This document shows positions 8,045-15,020 of a DNA stretch of 28,610 nt, piece by piece. The position numbers and the translations under genes were made by a program. The stretch is from an uncultured Porphyromonas sp. GTDB lineage: Bacteria; Bacteroidota; Bacteroidia; Bacteroidales; Porphyromonadaceae. The first letter of the stretch is position 1; each line of letters starts with the position of its first letter. The notes beneath the pieces are model-generated. The model did not search any database, was not told where the DNA came from, and saw only the letters and a list, made by a program, of their open reading frames with translations. The stretch lies in contig UQDF01000027.1 of the NCBI GenBank assembly GCA_900539765.1, positions 1 through 28,610 of the forward strand, given 5' to 3'.

Positions 8045-9595
8045 ATGGCAGCAGGAAGCAGTGGCAACCGCAATAGGCAGAAGATGATCAATCTGATGTA
8101 TCTCGTCTTCATTGCGATGGTAGCACTCAATGTCTCCTCAGAGGTGCTCTCGGGCTTTGTCCTCGTGGAGCGCAGTCTGACGCACACCATCGAGGGGGCA
8201 CAGCAGAGCAATGACAATATCATGAAGGGGCTCTCGACTGCTTATGCCAAAAACCCTAGCAAAGCGGAGCCCTGGTATCGCAAAGGACTCGCGCTCACCG
8301 CCTATGCCGACTCACTCTACAACGAGATAGACCAGCTGCGCCTCCTCATAGCACAAGAGGCAGACGGTAAGGATGCCAATCCCAACGATGTGGCACGCAA
8401 GGACGATATGAATGCCCCCACGACCGTCATGCTCAACCCGCTCACACGGCGAGGCGCTAAACTGCGCGAGTCGATCGAAGCATTCCGCACGTACACCACG
8501 CAGATGGTTCGTAGCGACAGTCGTCGTGAGCATATCTCAGAGATGCTCAGCACGGAGGGCGCAGGCGGACTGAGCTGGGAGCAGCAGATCTTTGAAAACA
8601 TCCCCACCATCGCCTCACTCACGATGCTCACGAAGCTACAGAGCGACATACGCTCCGTCGAGGGAGACGTGCTGAGTGACCTTGTCCAGAATATCGACAG
8701 TGGCGACCTCCGCGTCAATAAGATTGCTGCGCAAGTGATCCCACGCAGTCAGCTCGTCATGCAGGGCAGCCAGTACGAGGCGAGCATCGTCCTCTCCAGC
8801 TACGACTCGACACGCATTCCCAAGATCGTGGTCAATGGCACCACCCTCCCCGAGAGCGCTGAGGGCATCTATCGTGTTACGGCAACCAAAGCCGGCACCT
8901 TCCCCATCTCGGGCTATATCGAGACGGAGCTACCCGATGGCACCGCTGTCAAGCAGCCATTCCAGTCGGAGTACTACGTCACCGAGCCTTTTGCGACGGT
9001 CGCTCCTACGCTGATGAACGTCCTCTATGCGGGCATCAACAACCCGATCAGCATCGCCGTGCCTGGAGTCCCCTCGCAAAACGTGACCGCCACGATGACC
9101 AACGGTACGCTCACCCGCAATGGCAACAGCTGGATAGCTAAGCCCGCTAAGATAGGTACTCCCGCCGTCATCACCGTTATGGCCAAGCAGGCGGACGGAC
9201 GAACCACCAAGATGGCCGAGACCTCCCTACGGGTACGAGCACTCCCCGACCCGCTACCTTATATACAGTACACCGATGCCAATGGAGCGACCAAGCGCTT
9301 TAAGGGCGGACGTATCGCCAAGCGCGACCTCCTCACCGCCAATGGTATCGGAGCAGCTATCGATGATGATCTGCTAGACGTACCCTACCAAGTGGTACGC
9401 TTCCAGCTCCTCTTCTTTGACTCTGTCGGTGGCGTTATCCCTGAGGTGTCCAACGGCCCCACCTTCTCCACAAGACAGCTAGACAAGATCCGCAATATGG
9501 CAAAGGGTAAACGCTTCTTCGTAAGCGAAGTGATCGCTCGTGGTCCCGACGGCATCGAGCGACAGATCCCAGCCATCGAAGTAATCGTACGATAG
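8045..9595 (+). CDS. porM: PorM/GldM T9SS periplasmic motor shaft
   Basis: PorM has one N-terminal membrane helix that packs with PorL and a long periplasmic part of four domains that reaches the PorK/PorN ring. The 516-residue product starts with the family signature NRQKMINLMYLVFIAMVALN (membrane helix ~ residues 12-32), followed by NVSSEVLSGF, an alpha-helical domain (to ~ residue 215) and beta-rich domains with IPRSQLVMQGSQYEASIVLS, YVTEPFATVAPTLMNVLYAG, NPISIAVPG and the C-terminal YQVVRFQLLFFDSVGG. Length and order match GldM/PorM. Spacing is 57 bases after porL and 38 before porN, consistent with co-transcription. Confidence 0.96.
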   Translation: MAAGSSGNRNRQKMINLMYLVFIAMVALNVSSEVLSGFVLVERSLTHTIEGAQQSNDNIMKGLSTAYAKNPSKAEPWYRKGLALTAYADSLYNEIDQLRLLIAQEADGKDANPNDVARKDDMNAPTTVMLNPLTRRGAKLRESIEAFRTYTTQMVRSDSRREHISEMLSTEGAGGLSWEQQIFENIPTIASLTMLTKLQSDIRSVEGDVLSDLVQNIDSGDLRVNKIAAQVIPRSQLVMQGSQYEASIVLSSYDSTRIPKIVVNGTTLPESAEGIYRVTATKAGTFPISGYIETELPDGTAVKQPFQSEYYVTEPFATVAPTLMNVLYAGINNPISIAVPGVPSQNVTATMTNGTLTRNGNSWIAKPAKIGTPAVITVMAKQADGRTTKMAETSLRVRALPDPLPYIQYTDANGATKRFKGGRIAKRDLLTANGIGAAIDDDLLDVPYQVVRFQLLFFDSVGGVIPEVSNGPTFSTRQLDKIRNMAKGKRFFVSEVIARGPDGIERQIPAIEVIVR

Positions 9596-9633
9596 TCTTC
9601 ACAGCTTTAAGAATAGCCCCATCCCACTATACT

Positions 9634-10860
9634 ATGCAACGCATTCAGTCTCTACTCATAGTACTCCTTGCCCTCACGCTCACATTGACCGCTGAGGCGC
9701 AAAACTTCGACCCGCTCTCCACCACCGCAGTCGACTCGACACAAGTCGCCACAGAGCTGCCACGTCGGCGCTCCACGGCACGTCAGCGACGCGCTCAGCG
9801 AGAGCAGGAGCAGGAGACACAAGCCAATGGCATCTCTATGCGCGCCAAGAACTACGCTGACCAGCAGGTCAAGGATACCGAGACAGCCCCTTGGCGCCGA
9901 GTCGTCTACCGACAACTCTCGATAGACAGCCTTGCCAATGCGCCAATCTTTCGTCCTGTACGTCCATCGGGACAGTTGCAGAGTCTCTTTTCGCTCCTCT
10001 TCAACCGCTTCAACGAGGGAAGCATCACCGTCTATGAGTACGAAGACCTAGGTTACGAGAACCTAACTCCAGAGCGACAGCTACGCTTCGAGGACTTCCT
10101 CGACCGCTTTGGCATCGTATATGACAAAGACCCGAGCCAGACAGGCAACCGCGCCTTCAAGATCCTCCCCGTAGACATCCCCACGCAATCCATCCGTAGC
10201 TACTACGTCAAGGAGGAGTACTACTACGATGTCAAGACCAGCGACGTGAGCAGTCAGATCGTAGCGATCTGTCCCGTGATGGACGACGAGATATCGATGG
10301 AGGGAAGTGTGCGCATACCGCTCTTTTGGGTCAAGTACTCCGACCTGCAGCCTTACCTCTCGCAGCAGCCAGTCATGCTCTCGACCAAAAACAACGCCAC
10401 GACCGCCACGATGGACGACTTCTTCAGTCTCAACCTGTATCGCGGACAGATCTCGATGACGCTAGGCGGTGAGACCGCTGAGCTCAATAGCGAGATGAGC
10501 GACTCGACAGCCACTGCAGCTCGTCAAGCCTTCAGCAACCAGATCGAGGGCGAGCTCAAGCAGTTTGAGGAGAGCCTCTACGGCACCGAGTACACCACCT
10601 CTGCCACGAGCGATAGCGACCTTCAGGAGGATCGTAACGAAGAGGAAGACTCGCAGCTCGACACCGCCCGTGCCCGTCGCTCACAAGAGCTTCGCGAGGG
10701 CAAGAGCAACCAGCGCAAAGTTACAAAAGCAACCAAGTCAAAGAAGAAGAGCCGTGCTGACAAAAAGCGTGCTAAGAAGGCTACCCAAAAAGCAGCTAAG
10801 ACCGAGCATCCGAAGCAGTCTAAGAGCAGCTCCACACGCTCCGTACGCAACCGCTTCTAG
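9634..10860 (+). CDS. porN: PorN/GldN T9SS ring protein with basic C-terminal tail
   Basis: PorN is the periplasmic partner of PorK in the T9SS ring and contacts PorM. The 408-residue product has a signal peptide (LLIVLLALTLTLTAEAQ) and the GldN/PorN core: WRRVVYRQLSIDSLANAPIF, SLFSLLFNRFNEGSITVYEY, YYVKEEYYYDVKTS, IVAICPVM and RIPLFWVKYSDLQPYL. After the core, residues ~310-408 form an acidic Glu/Asp/Ser stretch followed by a highly basic Lys/Arg/Ser tail (KKSRADKKRAKKATQKAAK). Low-complexity basic tails are known in this family, but this one is pronounced. It is the last gene of the cluster; a strong intrinsic terminator begins 33 bases after the stop codon. Confidence 0.95.
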   Translation: MQRIQSLLIVLLALTLTLTAEAQNFDPLSTTAVDSTQVATELPRRRSTARQRRAQREQEQETQANGISMRAKNYADQQVKDTETAPWRRVVYRQLSIDSLANAPIFRPVRPSGQLQSLFSLLFNRFNEGSITVYEYEDLGYENLTPERQLRFEDFLDRFGIVYDKDPSQTGNRAFKILPVDIPTQSIRSYYVKEEYYYDVKTSDVSSQIVAICPVMDDEISMEGSVRIPLFWVKYSDLQPYLSQQPVMLSTKNNATTATMDDFFSLNLYRGQISMTLGGETAELNSEMSDSTATAARQAFSNQIEGELKQFEESLYGTEYTTSATSDSDLQEDRNEEEDSQLDTARARRSQELREGKSNQRKVTKATKSKKKSRADKKRAKKATQKAAKTEHPKQSKSSSTRSVRNRF

Positions 10861-10892
10861 CCACAGGCTACTAAGTTGCCAACCACACAGCT

Positions 10893-10935
10893 GAGGGCTG
10901 GGTCCGTCACAACGGGCTCAGCCCTCTCTTTCTTT
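10893..10935 (+). terminator. Intrinsic terminator of the porP-porN cluster
   Basis: A 15-bp stem pairs GAGGGCTGGGTCCGT (10893-10907) with ACGGGCTCAGCCCTC (10912-10926), including two G-U pairs, around loop CACA, followed by TCTTTCTTT. This is a textbook Rho-independent shape. The hairpin and about 35 downstream bases are repeated at 13182-13252. Confidence 0.85.
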
Positions 10936-10965
10936 ATCCAGTTGCTCCACACGCTCCTATTGCTA
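10893..10965 (+). repeat. Terminator-containing direct repeat, copy 1
   Basis: This stretch and 13182-13252 are near-identical direct repeats of about 72 bases. They share the terminator hairpin and then a non-hairpin part that includes GCTCCACACGCTCCTATTGC. Identity beyond the hairpin indicates duplication of a whole segment. The two copies flank the LRR gene at 11265-13145. Confidence 0.8.
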
Positions 10966-11207
10966 GTCCAAGCTCCACAGCAAGAGCGACTCTCACCCGA
11001 GCCAACCAGTTGTTGTTACTATGCGAATCCTTAGCAGACGGTGAGTGCAAAGGTAATATAGCAGATTATAAGGCTCTGCTCTACATAGTATGCAATGTCT
11101 GTCTGTGGCTGGCAAACGTTTCCATAATCCACAAAAAGATACGGCACCACCCGTGAGACTTGTTACTTGAGAGGAGACCTCCCGTAGAGAACTGCGTCGA
11201 AGGTTAG
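10966..11207. other. Intergenic stretch with no gene seen
   Basis: I see no convincing ORF or RNA gene here. CAAAGGTA at 11048-11055 reads TACCTTTG on the minus strand, a perfect -7 box, but no -33 TTTG is present at the right spacing and no minus-strand gene follows. It is either chance or a promoter of an unrecognised transcript running toward 10893. Confidence 0.4.
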
Positions 11208-11237
11208 TTGTGCAGGTTAGAAAATTATGTACCTTTG
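11208..11237 (+). promoter_or_regulatory. Promoter (TTG-N19-TACCTTTG) of the LRR gene
   Basis: TTG at 11208-11210 and TACCTTTG at 11230-11237 are spaced by 19 bases, an excellent Bacteroidota promoter. Transcription should begin near 11244, 21 bases before ATG 11265. This rules out the upstream in-frame GTG/TTG start, which would lie inside the promoter. Confidence 0.75.
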
Positions 11238-11264
11238 GTAAAACAAACCATTACATATATAGCT

Positions 11265-13145
11265 ATGGACAAGACACTTCTACGCACTTTACTCTCGCTG
11301 CTCCTTTGTCTACCAGCTCTACTACACGCAGAGGGCGACAAAGTGATCCTACGCACATCAGCTCCCGTCGGATCGCAAGTGGCTCTCGCAGTCAATGAGG
11401 AGGCGATCATCAGCGATGCGCTACAGCTAGACCATAGTGGAGTCAATGCTGTGGGCAACGACTGCAATTGGTACAAGGTCATCCGTCAGGAGGTCGAGAT
11501 CACAGGATCTATAACAATGATCGAGACGACCTCATTTAGGCTAGCGAGCCTACAGATCGAGCAGGCGCCCGATCTAGCAGCCTTCTTTTCTGAAGAGCGG
11601 GACAGAGGGAAACAGACGATCCAAGAGGCAGACTTCTCGATGTGTCCCAACATCACCAAGATCGGCATTCAGATGGCTGAGCTAAAGCAGATCAAGCTCC
11701 AGGGGCTAGCACAGCTATTTCTACTCGGTGTCGGTGGAAACAATCTCTCTGCGCTAGATGTCTCTGGGTGTGACAACCTCAGCGTCATATTTATGCATCG
11801 CAACCAGATCAAGGAGCCCGAGATGGGAGCCTTCATAGCCTCCTTACCTTCTCGTGTCGACCAGTCGACTGGCTACATTGTCATCATAGACACTCACCCC
11901 TCTTTGACAGACGAAGGCAATGTCTGTACCGCAAAGCAAGTACAACAAGCAAGGGATAAAAACTGGATCATTAAGACAGCAGACAACGAGGAGTACCCCG
12001 GCTCTGGATACCAGCAGCACATCTCCGATGAGACGATCCGACTGACCACAGCACTGACCATCGGTCAGGGCGACAACTACATCCCGCTCGGTATAGAGGC
12101 CTATCCCGACGAGGACTTTGAGGTCGAGGGTGGTACTTATCACAGCACCGCCAATGGACGTCGCTACTACCTGCTCGAGAGTCCTAATCTAGTCATACGT
12201 GGCAAGGTACGCTCGCTAAATTGTGGAGGCACCTACCTGACGCATCTAGACATCAGTGGCAATCCCGAGTTAGAGACCCTCCTATGTGACGACAACCAGC
12301 AGCTTCAGTCACTCGTCCTAGGGACGCCCCATAAGCTGAAAACGCTCAACACATCCGACTCACCCGTTGGGGATATAGACTTCTCACTCCTCCCCTCCCT
12401 CGAGTACCTCTATTGTAGGAATAGTCAAGTGCCTCCTCGCTCTCTGACCTCTCTGACACAGCTCAAAGAGCTAAACTGCTCAGGCAACGCTTGGAGTACG
12501 CTAGACCTCTCTCAAGCCACTCAACTCGAAAAGCTATTCGCAGCCGGGTGTGGGCTATTGAAAGTAGACCTCACCCATTGCCCCAACCTTCGTGAGGTAC
12601 AGGTACATGTCAATTACCTCAGAGAGCTGCCTCTAGCTTCAGACCAGCTCTATAGCGTCATCGCCTTCGACAATGAAATCAGCGGAGAGCAGATGACCCA
12701 CCTCGTAGAGAGTCTCCCGACCTTTGAGGTAGGAGCTGATCCATACGCCCCAGATCAAGCCGAGTTCATCATCTTTCGGACAGACAACCAGCCAGATGCA
12801 GACAAAAACCGCTGTATGACCTCAGACGTACAGATTGCTACAGCAAAGAATTGGGCGGTTCTATCCGTAGATATGGATTACAATAAGTCTCCCTACTCAG
12901 GACTGCAAGGAGATCATATATCACTCTATCCGACCGCTGCAGTATCACTCTACGTAACCCCTGAGGAGGTACGCATAGAGGGCATCCCATATGGAGAGAC
13001 CGTCACGCTATACGACTTGTCGGGAGTGATCGTATATAGCGTAGCGACTACTTCAAGTACCGCAGTCATTAGCATGGGCACTATTCCTTCAGGTGTCTAC
13101 TACCTATCTGTCGGAGAGGAGGTTCTTCCTCTTATCATCAGATAA
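11265..13145 (+). CDS. Secreted leucine-rich-repeat protein with T9SS-type C-terminal tail
   Basis: A 626-residue protein starting MDKTLLRTLLSLLLCLPALL, a good signal peptide, with the start fixed by the promoter at 11208-11237. LRR-like repeats of about 21-22 residues fill two blocks, with motifs such as LDISGNPELETLLCDDN, LEYLYCRNS and LKELNCSGNAWSTLDLSQA. Each block ends in a similar module: a residue run N-x-I/L then a short helix, LPS or LPT, a beta strand (IVIIDTH, FIIFRTDN), a Cys, and then AxxKNW plus a tyrosine-glycine turn. The last ~65 residues (VTLYDLSGVIVYSV ... GVYYLSVGEEVLPLIIR) resemble the type A T9SS sorting domain, so export and surface attachment through the neighbouring T9SS is inferred. 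The ligand is unknown. It is flanked by two copies of a terminator repeat and followed by a related pseudogene. Confidence 0.85.
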   Translation: MDKTLLRTLLSLLLCLPALLHAEGDKVILRTSAPVGSQVALAVNEEAIISDALQLDHSGVNAVGNDCNWYKVIRQEVEITGSITMIETTSFRLASLQIEQAPDLAAFFSEERDRGKQTIQEADFSMCPNITKIGIQMAELKQIKLQGLAQLFLLGVGGNNLSALDVSGCDNLSVIFMHRNQIKEPEMGAFIASLPSRVDQSTGYIVIIDTHPSLTDEGNVCTAKQVQQARDKNWIIKTADNEEYPGSGYQQHISDETIRLTTALTIGQGDNYIPLGIEAYPDEDFEVEGGTYHSTANGRRYYLLESPNLVIRGKVRSLNCGGTYLTHLDISGNPELETLLCDDNQQLQSLVLGTPHKLKTLNTSDSPVGDIDFSLLPSLEYLYCRNSQVPPRSLTSLTQLKELNCSGNAWSTLDLSQATQLEKLFAAGCGLLKVDLTHCPNLREVQVHVNYLRELPLASDQLYSVIAFDNEISGEQMTHLVESLPTFEVGADPYAPDQAEFIIFRTDNQPDADKNRCMTSDVQIATAKNWAVLSVDMDYNKSPYSGLQGDHISLYPTAAVSLYVTPEEVRIEGIPYGETVTLYDLSGVIVYSVATTSSTAVISMGTIPSGVYYLSVGEEVLPLIIR

Positions 13146-13181
13146 ATCTTCTCACGAAGCAAAGCGAAGACTTTCGGAGCA

Positions 13182-13222
13182 GAGGGCTGGGTCCGCCACA
13201 ACGGGCTCAGCCCTTTACTTAT
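13182..13222 (+). terminator. Intrinsic terminator of the LRR gene
   Basis: AGGGCTGGGTCCG (13183-13195) pairs with CGGGCTCAGCCCT (13202-13214), followed by TTACTTAT. It starts 36 bases after the LRR stop and is a copy of the porN terminator. Confidence 0.8.
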
Positions 13223-13252
13223 CTAGTCGCTCCACACGCTCCTATTGCTCGC
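13182..13252 (+). repeat. Terminator-containing direct repeat, copy 2
   Basis: Second copy of the ~72-base segment found at 10893-10965, with a small deletion after the hairpin and a few substitutions. The downstream shared part again includes GCTCCACACGCTCCTATTGC. Confidence 0.8.
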
Positions 13253-13286
13253 TTATTCCTTATAGTGTCAAGTGACCGCAAAAGCT

Positions 13287-13294
13287 TACATTTG
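13287..13294 (+). promoter_or_regulatory. Probable -7 box for the following pseudogene
   Basis: TACATTTG fits TAnnTTTG and lies 36 bases before ATG 13331. A clear -33 TTG at the proper distance is not seen. Confidence 0.4.
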
Positions 13295-13330
13295 CTGGTT
13301 GTTTCAAACTTCACACATAACCACTTGCTT

Positions 13331-14124
13331 ATGAAACATTACTACCTGCTCGCACTCATTGGCGTGCTACTCTTACCCCTTTCTATCTCAGCTCAGACCA
13401 TTGAGGATGGTGTCGTATCTGGCTGTATGGGTCTCTCGGGATGATATGTCGTACCTGACGAAGTGACCAAGATCGACAACTTCGCATTCTTCTCCTCGTC
13501 TGTTACCGAGGTAGTAATCGGCAAGAATGTTCAGGAGATCAGCAACGCAGCTTTTCAAAACTGTATGAACCTCGAGCGCGTCACCTTTGCCGCAGGCTCC
13601 CAGCTAGAGTACATCGGTATCGTCGCTCTTGTAAACAATGGAATGCGTCAGTTTAGCTTCCCAGGCAATGATAAGTATTGGCTCGAGGAGGGTTCGCTTT
13701 ACTACAGGGCAACGACCAACGAGGGCGATCAGATAGTCTTTATGGCACCCCCCCAGAGGAGTCGATCATGGGTCTCGATCTACCCTCCGTACGACTACAT
13801 GTCTACCCAGAGGCTATGCAAAAGTATATGAATGCTCCCTACTGGCAGCTCATACTATATGGAGACGATCTCACAGGAGAAGAGCCTAGAGCTATTACAT
13901 CCCCTGAGCAAGAGACCACAGAGCTCGGTTGGAGCTATCAGCCCGATGGCACGCTACATCTCGAGAGCCAGAGCGCAGCTACTATGCGGGTGACACTCTA
14001 CAGCACAGACGGAGCAAGCATTGCCACGCTAGAACTCGCTCCTCACACTACCTACAGCAGGCATCTACCTACTCTCCGTAGCACCTCAGTTCACGGCACC
14101 CGCACCGAGCAGATCATACGCTAA
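13331..14124 (+). pseudogene. Broken BspA-like LRR protein with T9SS-type tail
   Basis: ATG 13331 starts a clean signal peptide (MKHYYLLALIGVLLLPLSIS, then AQT), but the frame hits TGA at 13442-13444. Past the stop, the same frame continues as a BspA-type LRR segment (VVPDEVTKIDNFAF, VVIGKNVQEISNAAFQNCMN). At a run of seven C (13748-13754) the sense then moves to another frame, reading PPEESIMGLDLPSVRLHVYP and ending with a tail like the sorting domain of the upstream gene (MRVTLYSTDGASIATLEL ... GTRTEQIIR). Within that tail the expected AGIYLLSV motif is found only one frame over (near 14058-14085), suggesting two further compensating indels. At least one nonsense change and one frameshift make it a pseudogene unless recoding, tract-length switching or assembly error is involved. 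The intact ancestor would have been about 260 residues. Confidence 0.8.
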
Positions 14125-14184
14125 GGAGCGTCAAGCTTATCGTCTCAGCACGATAAAGAGTCCGTAAAAGGAGATCATACAATG

Positions 14185-14227
14185 CGAGGCATCTACACGT
14201 TATGGTGTGGATGCCTCGTTTGCTTTT
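14185..14227 (+). terminator. Intrinsic terminator after the LRR pseudogene
   Basis: CGAGGCATCTACAC (14185-14198) pairs with GTGTGGATGCCTCG (14205-14218), with one G-U pair, followed by TTTGCTTTT. The position is 60 bases after the pseudogene stop. Confidence 0.8.
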
Positions 14228-14244
14228 GAGACGATCGCCCAAGA

Positions 14245-14304
14245 TATCCACGTGGAGAATAAAAAATAACCACGCGGGGATTTGACGTTTCCCACGTGGC
14301 TATC
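14245..14304. repeat. Palindromic CCACGTGG repeat, copy B (partial)
   Basis: TCCACGTGGAGAATAAAAAA is followed by a hairpin with arms 14266-14278 and 14291-14303 (the ATAGCCACGTGG type, two mismatches). It corresponds to the right third of copies A and D. The stretch from here to 14414 holds nothing else that I can identify. Confidence 0.75.
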
Positions 14305-14415
14305 ATGTTTTTATAGTCTCAGTTGATTAGAATACGTCACCCTAAATCTCTCCCAGCACCTCAAAATAGATATTAGCCGAACTAAGCAAGACTCCTAGAC
14401 TAATGCGTATTTTGT

Positions 14416-14447
14416 TTTGCAGGTTTCAAAAAATAACACTACCTTTG
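14416..14447 (+). promoter_or_regulatory. Promoter (TTTG-N20-TACCTTTG) of the peptide-export locus
   Basis: TTTG at 14416-14419 and TACCTTTG at 14440-14447 have ideal spacing. Transcription should begin near 14454, giving a ~134-base leader before ATG 14588. The leader contains AAAGGAG at 14534-14540 followed by the six-codon ORF MPKSL, too short to be a convincing gene. Confidence 0.75.
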
Positions 14448-14587
14448 AAAACAGAATAGATGGTTTGACGTAACGAAGTATTGTTACATACATCGTGGCA
14501 TAAACATTCTGTTCATTACAGACCTGATTGTACAAAGGAGCAGATGCCGAAAAGCTTATAGAGTAGTCGGTTTTTATTCATTTAGAT

Positions 14588-15016
14588 ATGAGAGAGTTTG
14601 AAATTGGTTACTCTGTCGGCGAATACCCTCCTGATCATAGTAACAATGGAGAGTTTTTTAGACAACGTGCTTACTGCACTGGGAATACTCGAAATGTTGT
14701 GATACTTCCTGACGGAAGAGTAACTATTTGCGAAGAGCTATATGCACATCCTACTTTTATCATAGGAGATTTGAAGTTTCAAACACTTGAGGAGGTATGG
14801 AAATCTTCTCGGGCATTAGATCTTTTCCATATGCAAAAGGAGTCAGTTCAAGGGAGTTCTCCTTGCAAGAATTGTTGCACATTTCATGAATGTCGTGAAG
14901 GGAAAGGAGTTTGCTGGAAAACTATTCTTATGGCTTATGGTGTCAATAATTGGACATTTCCTGATCCTATGTGTCCAAAAGCACCAGAACCACATAGAAA
15001 ATATTGGCTAGAATAA
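14588..15016 (+). CDS. Orphan SPASM domain, remnant or stand-alone part of a radical SAM peptide maturase
   Basis: The 142 residues match the C-terminal SPASM region of radical SAM enzymes that modify peptides, which binds two auxiliary iron-sulfur clusters. The cysteines fit the SPASM layout: Cys30, twelve residues, Gly43, four residues, Cys48 (within LPDGRVTICEELY), then Cys93-x2-Cys96-x5-Cys102, Cys109 and Cys129. Motifs IIGDLKFQTLEEVWKSS and FPDPMCPKAPEP are also typical. The radical SAM core with its CxxxCxxC cluster is absent: an in-frame TAG at 14564 closes the frame upstream and no remnant is visible in the other frames. It is therefore either an N-terminally truncated gene or an accessory SPASM protein. 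Codon use is AT-rich compared with the T9SS genes, which suggests acquisition. It is 4 bases from the next gene, so they are probably co-transcribed from the promoter at 14416. Confidence 0.75.
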   Translation: MREFEIGYSVGEYPPDHSNNGEFFRQRAYCTGNTRNVVILPDGRVTICEELYAHPTFIIGDLKFQTLEEVWKSSRALDLFHMQKESVQGSSPCKNCCTFHECREGKGVCWKTILMAYGVNNWTFPDPMCPKAPEPHRKYWLE

Positions 15017-15020
15017 CACT

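Noticed and set aside
8317..8718. Minus-strand 133-codon frame inside porM
   Set aside because: It is antisense to porM, Ser/Arg-rich and lacks any motif.
11208..11264. Upstream extension of the LRR gene
   Set aside because: The extension covers the promoter itself, and the signal peptide begins at ATG 11265.
13331..13444. A 37-residue secreted peptide gene ending at TGA 13442
   Set aside because: The same frame continues past the stop as a clear LRR protein, so the short frame is the broken start of that gene.
14534..14558. Short ORF MPKSL with AAAGGAG site as a precursor peptide
   Set aside because: Five residues cannot hold a leader and core, and the next gene's leader provides the context by chance.
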